From the NCBI GenBank assembly GCA_013350335.1, contig CM023538.1, positions 46,246,201 through 46,310,200 on the forward strand: 64,000 bases of DNA. The letters are read 5' to 3'. The stretch is from Chimonanthus salicifolius (lineage: Eukaryota; Streptophyta; Magnoliopsida; Laurales; Calycanthaceae). The notes under the pieces are model-generated. The model worked only from the letters and a program-made list of their open reading frames with translations. It searched no databases and was not told where the DNA came from. The position numbers were made by a program, and so were the translations under genes. Each line of letters opens with the position of its first letter. The first letter of the stretch is position 1. Positions 11,101-23,400 of the stretch are shown piece after piece.

Positions 11101-14100
11101 ATAGCTGCTGATAAGGTGAGGACCGTTTGAGAAGTGGTGTTGGCAGTTGATTGACTAGATACACAACAGTGAAAAGAGCGTCAACCTAGAGGTGATGTGG
11201 GAGATGAGACGCAAGAAGGGGTGTGCGGCCCATTTCAAACAAATGACGGTGTTTGCGTCCAGCAAGACTGTTTTGCCGTGGAGTGTGTTGACATGATAAA
11301 CGGTGAATGAGCCCTTTTCGCACACACATGTTATGAAAGGAATGATTATCATACTCTTTGCCACCATCACTTTGAAAGTATTTAATGGTAGTGGAAAAGT
11401 GATTTTCAACAAATACAATAAAGTTTTGAAAATTAGTGAAAACTTCTTATTAATGTCGCATAGGAACAATCCAAGAATAACGTGTATAATCATCTGTGAA
11501 TAAGACATAATATCGAAATCCAGAAACTGATAAAACTGGAGACATCCATGCATCTAAATGAATTAAATAAATTGTTGTGGAGTACAATGAGCACGAGTTG
11601 AAAACGAGAGTCGCGTAGACTTGCCCAAAGCACAATCACTACAAAAATTGGAACGAGAAAACTTAACAGAAGGTCTTAAACATTTATTGGTGGCTAAAAC
11701 TTGAAGCACTTTATTAGATGGATATCCAAGACACTGGTGCCAGAGTGATGAAGAGGAGCAGGATGCAACTAAAGCATGAACGGTGCGAGTGGTGGGTTTG
11801 ATGGGAGAAAGGCCAGTTTCACGTTGGTCCTGAAACAAAGTAGCACTAGTACGTAAATCATGAAAACAAAACCCCAGGGGAAGAAAGTTAAACAAAACAA
11901 ATTATCTTTTGTAAATTGAGCGACAAATAACAAGTTTTTATGCATGTGGGGAACATGGAGAACATGTGAAAGACGAAAAAGTAGAGGAACTAGAAGAGAC
12001 AGATAAAGTACCAGTGTGTGCAATGAGAAGAGAGTCACTGTCACGCAAAAGAACTTGATTAGTGCCACCATAGTCAGATCGGGTGTGTAGGGGGTTTGCA
12101 TCACCTATCATATGATGGGTAGCACTAGTATCAAAGTACCAATTGTGATCAACAGGAGGAGCAATTTTCATGTCAGGGAAGGTAGATGGAAGATCAGCCC
12201 CGAACTGAGACTCTTGGCAGTAGCGCTGATAGCGATGAGTAGCATTATGTCGATACTTAGAACAGATCTGACACTGGAAGGCAACAGGTGGAGGAGCGCC
12301 AATAACTCCGGGCGATGAAGGTGAACATCTTCGACCACGATTGCCACGACCACCTCTACCATTGACTATGTGACCCTGACAACTGCAACCACCAAGAGCA
12401 GAGGAACCGCACCCGCGGGAAAAGAGAGGGGCAATATCAGACACCCCTCCAATGGTATCGGATGGGGAACTCGGTACTGGATGTGTGAGCTGGGACTTAA
12501 ATAATAAGAGGCAAGCGCAAAGATCCGTGAACATCGGAAGTGGAGGAGAGAGAATGGTAGAGGTGTAAAACATGGAGTAGTCGGGGCCAAGTCCACGTAG
12601 AATTGATGTAACGAGGTCATCATTGGAGACCGACTGATGGATAGCGACGAGAGCATGGGCAAGGGATTTAGCATGTTGCAAATACTCAGAAATTGTCTTT
12701 GTACCTTTGGAGAGAGAGAGCACTTGAATTTGTAAATGAGTGGCATTTGCAAGAGAATGCTGTGAAAAATTGCGTTGCAGACAATTCCAAATCTCACGAG
12801 AGGTGGAGAACCCAACAATCTGTGCAAGTACGGGTTCAGATAGGGTCGCAATAAAAATGCCAACGAGTTTATGATCCATTGCATTCCAGGTGGAGTGGGC
12901 AGGTTTGGAGTAGACTTGGATTGGTCATCAGTGGAAAGGCATGGAGAGGGACAAGGGTTAGTGCCATTAATGTAGGGCCAATAGTGTTGGCCAACCAAGA
13001 ATGGTTTTATTTGGGCATCCCAAAGAAGGTAGTTTGTCACCGTTAATTTTATGGAAACAAGATGGGAAAAGTTGGAGTTAGGGATGGTGATGGCATGGGC
13101 AGAGGAGGATGAAGAAGATGTTGCGGAGGAAGCCATCGTTAGGACAGGCACTGGTTAGCTGTTCTGAGATGTGCCTTTTTTTTTTCTTTTTTTGTGTGTC
13201 GCATCTGTAGTGCTAGCGAAGAGACAACATTGATAAAGAAGCAGGTTTGGGGCGAAGCAACACTTCAAGTAGAAACAGGGCTGAGACGGTAGAGAGAGGT
13301 CGAATGGCGGGAGGCCTTTATGAGCGCCGGAGCAGCGTCAGATCGTTGCGGATTTGCTCTGTGAGTCGAGTGGCAGCGAACTGGGTGACAGATTTGAGAG
13401 GATTAGATGAAGCGACGCCGGAGAATAGCTACTCAAGTGCACACCCTATAGCAGCCGAAAGGTGCGGATCTGGAGAGGGGAGGCAGCAAGCGAGAAAGTT
13501 GGGTTTTGCAGAGGAGGCTACGTGCGGCTAAAGAAGATCAGGGTTGTGGGCCAAACGAAGAGCAGATCAGGACGTGAACATATCGAGAGCGGGGAGTGGC
13601 GAGGCTTGAGGACAGCAGCAACAGAAGAGAAGATATGGCAGATCCGCTGAGTTGTAGAGTGGATGTTGAAGCTTGGAAGAGTTTGGGTGGGGCGAGATTT
13701 GTTCAGGCGGTGGTGAGCAGATCTGGTGAAAGCGGCAAGAGAAGAGGCTGAAGGAGAGCAAATCAGTGAGCAGGAGAAGAAGGATTCAAGTGAGGGCGAG
13801 GATCGGCAAAATAGCAGCAGATCTGTTGTAGGAGAGTGCGCAGGAAGAGGGGTTGTGTAGAGCAGTCACCCGCGGCAGAAGAGTTGAGATGCTGGAAAAA
13901 TCTCTTGTAGAAGAAACAGAAGTGGCTGAATGAGAGAGGGTCTGCGTAGAGCAGACAGGATGTGGAGCAGGGACGGCGACAGAAGCAGAGAGAGGGAGAA
14001 AGGCTGAAAAAAGTATGCAATTCGTAGGAATCCCAGGCTTAAGCTGATACCACGTAAAATTTTGGCTAAGTGGCCTTTCTCATTACTTTCTGTATAAATA

Positions 14101-14352
14101 CATGTTACAATCCCTTAATAGGGAACCTTACAAATATAGTATGGTACAAACATAGAAAGGCAACCCTAAGGTTAACCCTTTCCTCTAATAGATGCCCATA
14201 TTTAGAAACTTTGTGACACTTTTTAAAATCCGGTTCTTATATATTTATTAACTTTAAAATAAAATCTAAAAAAAAACTACAATTAATATGATCGCAATAA
14301 TGTGAGTATGGTTTTATCAATGGTTAACATTGTCACATGAGAATAAGAATGC

Positions 14353-14430
<78 letters not shown>

Positions 14431-17400
14431 CTCAAGAAATGTTTAAAATTATAAAATGTAGTAACTGCAAAATTATTCTTAAATAAGTATGTATTATAAT
14501 ATTTATAAACATGTCCTACTCAACAAACAACGTTTTATTAAAAAATGTAAAATATGTTTTTATATCCTTTTGAACCGCGATAACTTCCATAAATTATTAA
14601 TTATCCTTCTTTATTTTATTTTAAAAAAAATCATATAAAAGGGTGCACAATTTGAATAGCACATGTAGATGTTTGAATATTAGTTATTATATCACTTTGG
14701 GTAATCTGTAAATACCTCCTTATGTTTTGTCTTAATTGCAAAAGCCATCTTTATAGTTTCTATAGTTACAAAAGGTACTCATATCTTTCTTATTCAATTG
14801 CAAATATTCAATTATAACATATTAAATGTCTAAAATACCTGCTATTGATTAAAGAGTTGTAATAATCAAATTCTTTAGCAAGACATTTTTTTTAATATTT
14901 ATAAAAAATAGATGAGCCAAAATAGTTGGAGAATTGTGTGGAAGTCCTCTCAGATAAGCGGTGGGTGATGTTTGCTAACTATGATAATTAAAAAATTGAC
15001 TTAAATAAGCTTTCTCTAGGTGTAAAATTTTCCCATAGATGGGTCATATGATTATAGTCATACTTTTCAGCTATATGGATTTAGATTGCAGTTGAATATC
15101 TATTAGTATCACTAACAATATGGATAATACTAGTAGAGAATATATTTCCAGTATTTTTCTTTATTTATGATTTTTCATCATAGTTTACGTTCAAATGTAT
15201 AAACCCTTTTTCTATTTTTTGCAGGACTTCGTACATTGACTCAACTTAAACTCTTAGATCTCAGCGAAAATGTGTTGGAGAAAGATCAATTTTACCTACA
15301 TGGCCTCACAATGTTGGAATATCTTTATCTAAATGACAACCGTCTACAAGGGAATTTCATTACTATGTCAGGTATGGTTGTTGTAACTTGTAAGTGCAAA
15401 ATCTGAAATTCAAATTAGGAAAAAATAAAATTCAAACCATTTATAGACAGGACACAAAGAAATACAAAACTTACATGATCTTGTAATGATATCAACATCT
15501 ATAGGCAAAAAAAGAAGATGATTTTCACTAGTGAAAAAAGAGAAAGAAATTAAAGAAGTGCAATGTAATAACCATAAATCTAATAATGCAAAAAAAAATT
15601 CCCAATCTTAAATACAAGAGATCTATCAAAACATATGGAAAAGAGAGGCGTCACTTTTCTCTAGTACACTCTTAAAAGTGAACCCATGGATAATTGGGAG
15701 GGTCATGATTGTTGCCAATGGTCTGAAATAACTTGTGACAACTCTACTGATAGAGAGATTGAAATAGACCTGTATCACCGAAGAGAAGCACAATTGGGAA
15801 CATGGTATCCGAATGCCTCATTGTTTGCACAACTTGAGGAACTATCCAGTCTAGATTTGGAGGATGGCGCAAGGTAATCATCACTCTCTGCTCACATATT
15901 TCATTACATAATTCCAAATTAAAAGGATGTCTAGTTGTGGAAAAGTGTTGAAATCAACTCCATATGAAAACCGATATCAAAATATCGGCATTCAAAAAAC
16001 TGGTATGTATTAATTGTCAACATTTTACTGGAGAGTGTTAGTCCCTCTATTTTTTAATTCCAAGAAATGTTTAAAATTATAAAATTTATTAACTGCAAAA
16101 CTATTCTTAAATAAGTATGTATTATAATATTTATAAACATGTCCTAGTCAACAAACAACGTTTTATTAAAAAATGTAAAATATCTTTTTATATCCTTTTG
16201 AACTGCGATAACTTCCATAAATTATTAATTATCCTTCTTTATTTTATTTTAAAAAAAAATCATATAAAAGGGTACACAATTTGAATAGCGACGAAATGAT
16301 AGATATTTGAATATTAGTTATTATATCACTTTGGGCAATCTGTAAATACCCCCTTATCTTTTGTCTTAACTGCAAAAGCCATCTTTATAGTTTCTATGGT
16401 TACAAAAGGTACTCATATCTTTCTTATTCAATTGCAAATATTCAATTCTAACATATTAAATGTCTAAAATACCTGCTATTGATTACAGAGTTGCAATAAT
16501 CAAATTCTTTAGCAAGACATTTTTTTTAATATTTATAAAAAATAGATGAGCCAAAATAGTTGGAGAATTGCGTGGAAGTCCTCTCAGATAAGAGGTGGGT
16601 GATGTTTCATATGCATCTAATCCTGCTAACTATGATAATTAAAAAATTGACTTAAATAAGCTTTCTATAGGTGTAAAATTTTCCCATTTTCCATCGATAG
16701 ATATTTTATACATTTAATGCAATTGTCTGAACTTGTATACATTTTAAAAGTTATGATGGTAAATTAGCTTGTTAAAAATATTTATTATTATGGTTCTTTA
16801 AATATTAAAAGACAATTTGACCATATAAGATTCTAGAGGGGAGAGTTTACGGTTAATGACAAAGATAAAAGAACTTTTGTTTAGCAAACCTGATGAAGTT
16901 ACAAAGATTAGATATAGCAGAGAGCAGCATAAGAGGCAACTTTTTCTCACATTCGGACACATATACATTATAAATTCTCATTTGTAAATGTCTATACAAC
17001 TTTTTCAAATTATTCAGAACTGTGTTTTGGATGTGAGAAATCATTTGTTCTCATAGTAAGCTCATAGTCCCATGCTTAAACACACATAATTATAATTTGT
17101 AAATTAAAAAAAAAAAAAGTCATTGCATGACAAAAAAATAAAGCGCTTTGAAGCAAATAATTTTGCATTTCTTATTTTTATAACACTACAGTGAAATTTC
17201 AAATTTAATATATAATTCTTTCAAATCCAATAGATTGCTTTAATAAATCATACCCTGCATCTTTCTTTATTTATATTGGAAGATGTTTTATGTAAAAACA
17301 ACTGCTCAGTTTTCTACTGTTGTATTAATGTTGTAAACTACAATTAATTTGACTTTTAAGAAAAGAAACTACCTCAAGTCAACTCAAGAGAGTTGTAAAA

Positions 17401-20400
17401 TTAACAGACAAAAAGAGAGAACGATTCTAAACTAATGCATATTGACAACTTTACCTTGCTGCTATTTTAAAAAATAATTATAAAAGCAATCTAATAAAAC
17501 AGGAACATAAATTAACTTTTTTCATAATATAGTAATGACTCAAGCATTTGTGTTTTATATTAATGCTTCATTCATCAAATGGCATCTTATATACTGAATA
17601 TGAGACTGAAATGATCTATCTTATCTTTTACAGGTTTATGCGAATTGGTAACTCTTACAAATTTGGATCTAAGTGACAATAATTTTGATGATGACAAGGT
17701 TGCCACGTGTTTAGGTAACCTAACAAAATTACAGTCGCTATATTTGAGCGGGAATAAGTTAAGCGGCAAATTTTTAACTTCTACAGGTATGAAGATATTA
17801 TCTTATCGATTCTCAAATGAATATATCTAGACACACATACATTTTGAAAGATATCCAAGAAAATGTTAGAAAAATATATCAGTGATCGTAAGTTCAACCT
17901 TGATAGATATTCCATACCAAGGAGATGTGCTGAATGTTCTTAAGGTGATTTTTGATAATTGTATAAGTTGATTAAATTTTTAAATAAAAAAAAAATAGAA
18001 GTTGCAACATAATATAGCAGTAGCATAAGATATCTTTACAAAAAAGGTAAATAGTGTTCAAATTTTTTTTACTGTTAAATAAAAACTCTTATTTAAAACA
18101 TATAATCAATTATAACTATTTTCCTTCCAACATATATGTAGATGGAAATGATAAATTGCATAATATAAAGTGTTTTTATGGTAAGAGCTTCATGTAGAGC
18201 CCACCTATGATAACAAGGTTAGATGGGTTTGAAAGATCCATGTAAGTATACGGTATTTATAAGATATTGGTTTGATTAAATGACTTTTGCTATGAGAGTG
18301 AATTATGACTAGTCTCATTCAAACAAGTTGATCTTTTATAACCACAATATATAGAGATAGACCATTCATTCCCATCAACCTCATGATTATAGGTAGGCTC
18401 CATATAAAGATCTCATCATAAGAGCATTTTATTACTTGTGTGACTGATCATTTTTCATATATGGAAATCTTAACCTTTCATATTTATGAAAAGGAAATTT
18501 TTTACTGTCTATCAAAAAAATAATATTCATCTATTTATCCAACATTATCATAATTTATATAGTTTTAAATTTTTTATAAAATGTGATATAGACTAGGTAG
18601 TGCAAAAATTGGCCTTGGACACACTAATAGAAATCTTACGGTTGATGTGGATTCGGGTAGTGTAGAAGTCTTCCATCCGCCCACAATTAACAATTCAACA
18701 GTTCAAATGGACTTCCGTTCAAATGGAAACCTATCAAGGTTAAACAAATGGCAATCCTTGATGGACTATTTATCTCATGAAAACCAGTTTCCATTTGAAT
18801 GAATTAAAATGAAAAAGAAGGAAAAGAAAATAAACTTATTCTGATTAATATTAAGTAAAATCAAGACTTTATGCCAGATTATATTTTCAATTTAATTCAT
18901 GCAAATTTAGGAAAACTGGAAATGCATAAGCTGCTTACTTGCAAACACAAATCAACCTTAACTTTGAGAACTTTGCTCAAATTTTGATTTCTCCAATATT
19001 CGCGGTCACGAAATTAGCCAAATGAGAAACTTATTTATAGCCTCTAGATAATAGAAAGAAGATAAACAAAAATAACTAAATGATAAACTTGCAAATAATG
19101 GATTTTGGGCGAACTTCTGCTTTGGAGAGTTTGGTGCAAATCCTCTTTGTCAACAACCAATGAAGGGAGAGTTGATGTAAAACCTTGCAGTGTGGTGGAC
19201 TCTTTTAGCCAACCAACCTAAGAGGGAGGATGGGATTGGAGGTCACAACCCCTTCCATGTGCCCAAGCAAGCTGATGTTCGAATTTCAAGAAAGAGAGGT
19301 AGGGATAGATAGGGTTTTGAAATTCAAAATTGAAGGAGAGAGGGAGAGGAAAGGAGAGAAGGATAGAGGACTACTTGTTGAGATGGTGGCTCGAATCAAT
19401 GCAGAGAGAGAAAATTGAGAAGCCTAGTTTGGCAACAATCTAATCATATCACCGTGGAAATCTCTTAGGAAATTGCTAATATTAAGAGGAGATATAGTAG
19501 GTGTGTATGAGGAAACATGGCAGGACTGACTGTATTACAAAATAGGGAAGTCCCATAATGCAACTAAGAGGGATTAGAGAGTTCTAATCAAAGTAGGGAA
19601 CACATTACTAAATACAATTATGGTAAGTTGCTAAAGCCAATAGTGGGCAGCAACTATAAATAAGGGCGTGCATGAACAGGGAACCTATCCGTAAATTAGA
19701 GAGGCTATCGAGAGGAACATGTGTTGCTGAGTCTGGCTACACTTGTGTTGACGCAAAACAGAGGAATAATTCAGTAAGAAGTTCTCTGAGTGCATACAAC
19801 AATACACACTGTTGTAGAGAAGAGAAGTTTGAGAATACAAAGCAACTAGAGCTGATTTTGAAAGGGGTTGCAGGCGTATACAAACGTGTGGTTGGCCGTT
19901 GTAAGCAGTTTTGAGAGGTGTGATGTAAATTTTAAATTACTAGCAAGCGTACGAACCAATTTATAGTATAGAGTATGAGTGCGAGGTCGTACCCAAGGGA
20001 AACCGACAAAATATATATATGAAATAGAAATTGGCACTATTAAAAATGTTGTGATTTAAGGAAATAATTTTCTAAAACATTTAGTTATAATCTTAATTTA
20101 GAACAATGAATAGTTTTGATGAATTTTTGAGAAAAAGAAAAATAAATCAAGAATAAATAAAATTTTTTACATAATCTACAATGGAAACGGGTCAAACATC
20201 GACGCGGCATATTATCCAATTTAAAAATAATAAAATCACGGCCTATACTATGAAATGTTCTAGAGTTATAAAATATAATTCAAATTTATTTTCTATTAAA
20301 ATTCTAATTAGAATTTTTATGTCATCCATTAAATTAGATTTTTTTAATTCAAGCCTTAGGCTTGAGCGGGTTTTATACTTGTGTTTCCCCAAATCTAAAA

Positions 20401-23400
20401 CAATTGTTCTTGATAAGAACCTTAGATTGGAAAGACAGCAAGTCCCACTGATCCTAATAAGGGTTCTACTTTCTTTGAAAAAAATTCTAAAAATAATTTT
20501 TTTACATAAAGTTCATAATAAGAATTAAAAATAGAAAACAAATCATCACAATTAAATATTTTAATAACTCGGATCATCATAAATCTAAACAACTGCCATG
20601 AATTTTTATTAAAAAAATTAGAAATGAAATACATTTTTTTTTTTGGACTTGACATAAAAATAAAAAAAATAAAATAACTTACAAGAAATTATTTATTTTT
20701 CTCTCTTCTGTCTTTTGGTCGTCCAACTTCAGCCTTCAATGTCTTTCCCGGTTCAACTTTCAATGGTCTCAAACACTTGAATTTATATAAGAAAAGAGAT
20801 AGGATAAGGGGTCCTTCAAACTCAGCCGGGATAAGACCCATTTTAAATTCAAATTCAGCCGGGCTGAGCTTTGTCTTTCTTCATCTCTTATCCCTTCTAT
20901 CTTTGAAACCTAGCTTCCAATCGGCACCTGATTCTTATCCTTTATCTTCTCTTCAATCTGTTAATTCTATCTCTTGCAAAACCATCCTTCCATCGGCAGA
21001 TAATTATCCCCTTTTTCTTCTCTTAACTCTTATCTCTTCTCTATCTTTGAAACCCAGCTGTCATCGGTTAATCTTATCCCTCCTCATATTTTTGAAACCC
21101 AACTGCTATCTTATCCAGCAGCTACACGGCAGCTTTCTATTTTGATTCCTTCTCTGCTTATCCCAGCTCAAAATCGAATTCTTCTTTATCCTCTGATCTT
21201 CCTTTCTCAGTTTCAATCTTTTCTGCATTGGCCAACTTTCATCCTTATCTTATCTTCCTTCTTCTACTGATCTGAAATCAATCTTATCAGCAGCTAATTC
21301 TTTCCTAGTTGCTCGGTTAACAGCTGCTGCACGACAGTTCTGCTGTCTTCTCTATCTTCCTCTCTGTTTGCTACTGCTAGTGCTCTGTTTCTGCAATGAA
21401 AAATTGCAACTGCTGCTCTCTGTTTTGCCTTTGCTAGATTGCTTCTCTTTCTGTCTTCTCTTTAGGTGGCTGTCGTTTTCAACATAGATTGCCAGGCTGG
21501 CCATTCAGCTCTGATATCAGCGTGTGGGAATTGATTTTCAGATGGCCGGACTGCCGGTTGTACCCTCCACTACTGATTGTTGTTTGCTCGGCTGCCATCT
21601 GTTTTCTGCCCTTCTTCTCAGCTGGTTGTCGCTGTTTGCTGTGTCGCTGCCTTTCTCAGCTGCTGCTCGGGCGGGCTGCTGCTCTAGTGCGCCGCCACTC
21701 TGTTGTCATCTGTTTCTCCATCAGCTGGCTGTTGTTTACTCGGCTGCTGCTATGCTCCCCTCAGCTGGTTTCAGCTGCTCATCTGTAATCTGACCCACGT
21801 CTTCTCAGCTAGTTGCTTCTCTGCTTCAGTGCTGAGATCGCAGCTATTGCCACTGTTGCTGTTGTCTTCCCCCGGCTGTGCTGCAGATCCATCATTGACA
21901 GATCTGGCTGCTCACCTGGCCGGTATTCATGTGGGCAGCAGACTGATGCTGCTACCGCTGGCTTCAGCTGCTCCATCTCTGCTATCTGCCAGCAGCAGAC
22001 TCTGTTCATGGCTGTCCTCAGTTGGCTCTGCCAGGACTGCTGGCTTCCCTTCTTCCTCTTCTTGGCCGCTGCCCGCTTCATCTGGCTGGTACTGTTGCTT
22101 CTACTGCTACTGTTTTGCTTTTCATGGATGACTGCAGTATGTAAGTAGCTGACGGATTCTGCTGCTATTGGGTGCATCGCTGGCCCTCAGTTGTTCCTCC
22201 GGCGCCGCTTCTTCCTTTTCTTTTCTTCTTTATCCAATTTCTGTAACTGCCTGCAACATCCACTCACTATTTTGCATTCGGGCGTGTGCTTGGACACGCC
22301 TAGGTTGCCTGGGCTTTCCACCTTCATTTCCTTGTATGGAATTGGAGGGCTGCTGCATTCATTCACTGATCCGACTTAGTGACTGCCACGGTGCATGGCT
22401 GCCACCTCCTTCTTCTCTGTTCCTCCCATAAGTCCCTTAAGTCCTGCAACCAGATAAAGAAAAGAAAACATAGAAAAGAAATGGAAAGAAATGGTAATAG
22501 TTTATTTAAGCTTTCTTTCATCTGCCGGGCACCCCAATCGACAGTTTGGTAGATGCCGATTGAATTTTTGACTTGGCCACTTTTTGATCATTTTTATTTT
22601 CTTTTTCTTATATTTTTCAAAATAAACTAAAAACAACCCTAAACATATCTAATATTTATAAAATAAGGACTAATTAATCTAATATCAAAGGGTAAAATTG
22701 TAATTTTACGGTGTCTATCAAGGTGCAGACGTCATTAGAAAAGCAGCCAAAGGCTTCGCTTAGAAGAAGGAAACAGCTAGAAGCAGGTCATTGGCTGTAG
22801 CAGACAAAATTGTTGCGATCATCTGAGAGGGTGTGTGCTGGCTGGAAACACATGAAGATACAAACGTGTATGGTAGATAAACAGTGAGAGAACTATGTTA
22901 CAACCAGCAGTCAGTGAGTGGATAATTATGCACCCAAACTAGTGGAGAATACAACAGATTGGCTATTGTCTCTACGCCAGAATCATGGAAGAAAGTGGGC
23001 TTTGTTTCACGACAATCCAAAAGGATTGCGCAAACTGCAAAAAAGGAAATTCCATGCTGATCTGGTTTGTTTACAGCGCAGGGAAGAGAAGCAAAACTGT
23101 CTAGAGAGATAGAGAGGTTATTTTAATTACTTTCTTCAACAACAAAGAAACAAACTTGGGTTAGATTAATACTAGAGGAGTTGTATGTTGTAATTTATTC
23201 TCTCCTATATATTTTCTCTTAATAAATTCATTTAACCCTTCGTGGATGTAGGCCGGGTGGGCTGAATCACGTAAATTCTTGGTATTTGCTGGTGTTGTTT
23301 TATTTTGTTTGATTGTTGTTCTATGCTAATAATCCTAACAAGTGATATCAATAGCTGAGGTTGAGACCAGGGAATTACGAGTGATTGGAATACAACACAA

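Larger units (their letters stand above)
9853..14218 (-). mobile_element. Truncated Ty1/Copia retrotransposon
   Basis: Minus-strand element with 5' LTR (about 14054-14218), a PBS-like TGGTATCAGCTT (complement of 14041-14052), a GC-richer leader, then gag, protease, integrase and part of reverse transcriptase. It stops abruptly after the LGALHYFL motif at the edge of the duplicated RLP block; the RNase H domain, polypurine tract and 3' LTR are absent. It lies between the two RLP exon blocks. The missing end fits loss during the rearrangement that created the second block. Confidence 0.85.
15033..19063 (+). repeat. Duplicated RLP exon block, copy 2
   Basis: Second copy of 5865-9853 with the same order of exon a, exon-1 relic, broken exon b and exon c. 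Differences include about 20 bp lost in the exon-1 relic, a roughly 35-bp insertion near 18470-18505, and scattered substitutions near 18530-18720. The spans 15372-17633 and 17787-19063 hold no gene other than the relics listed. Confidence 0.85.

Noticed and set aside
21489..22431. Several overlapping 60-142 residue open frames on both strands, rich in Cys, Leu and Ser, one with membrane-like stretches
   Set aside because: They overlap each other in several frames within CTG/CTT-rich DNA of a solo-LTR-like insert. No frame has conserved domains or exon signals.
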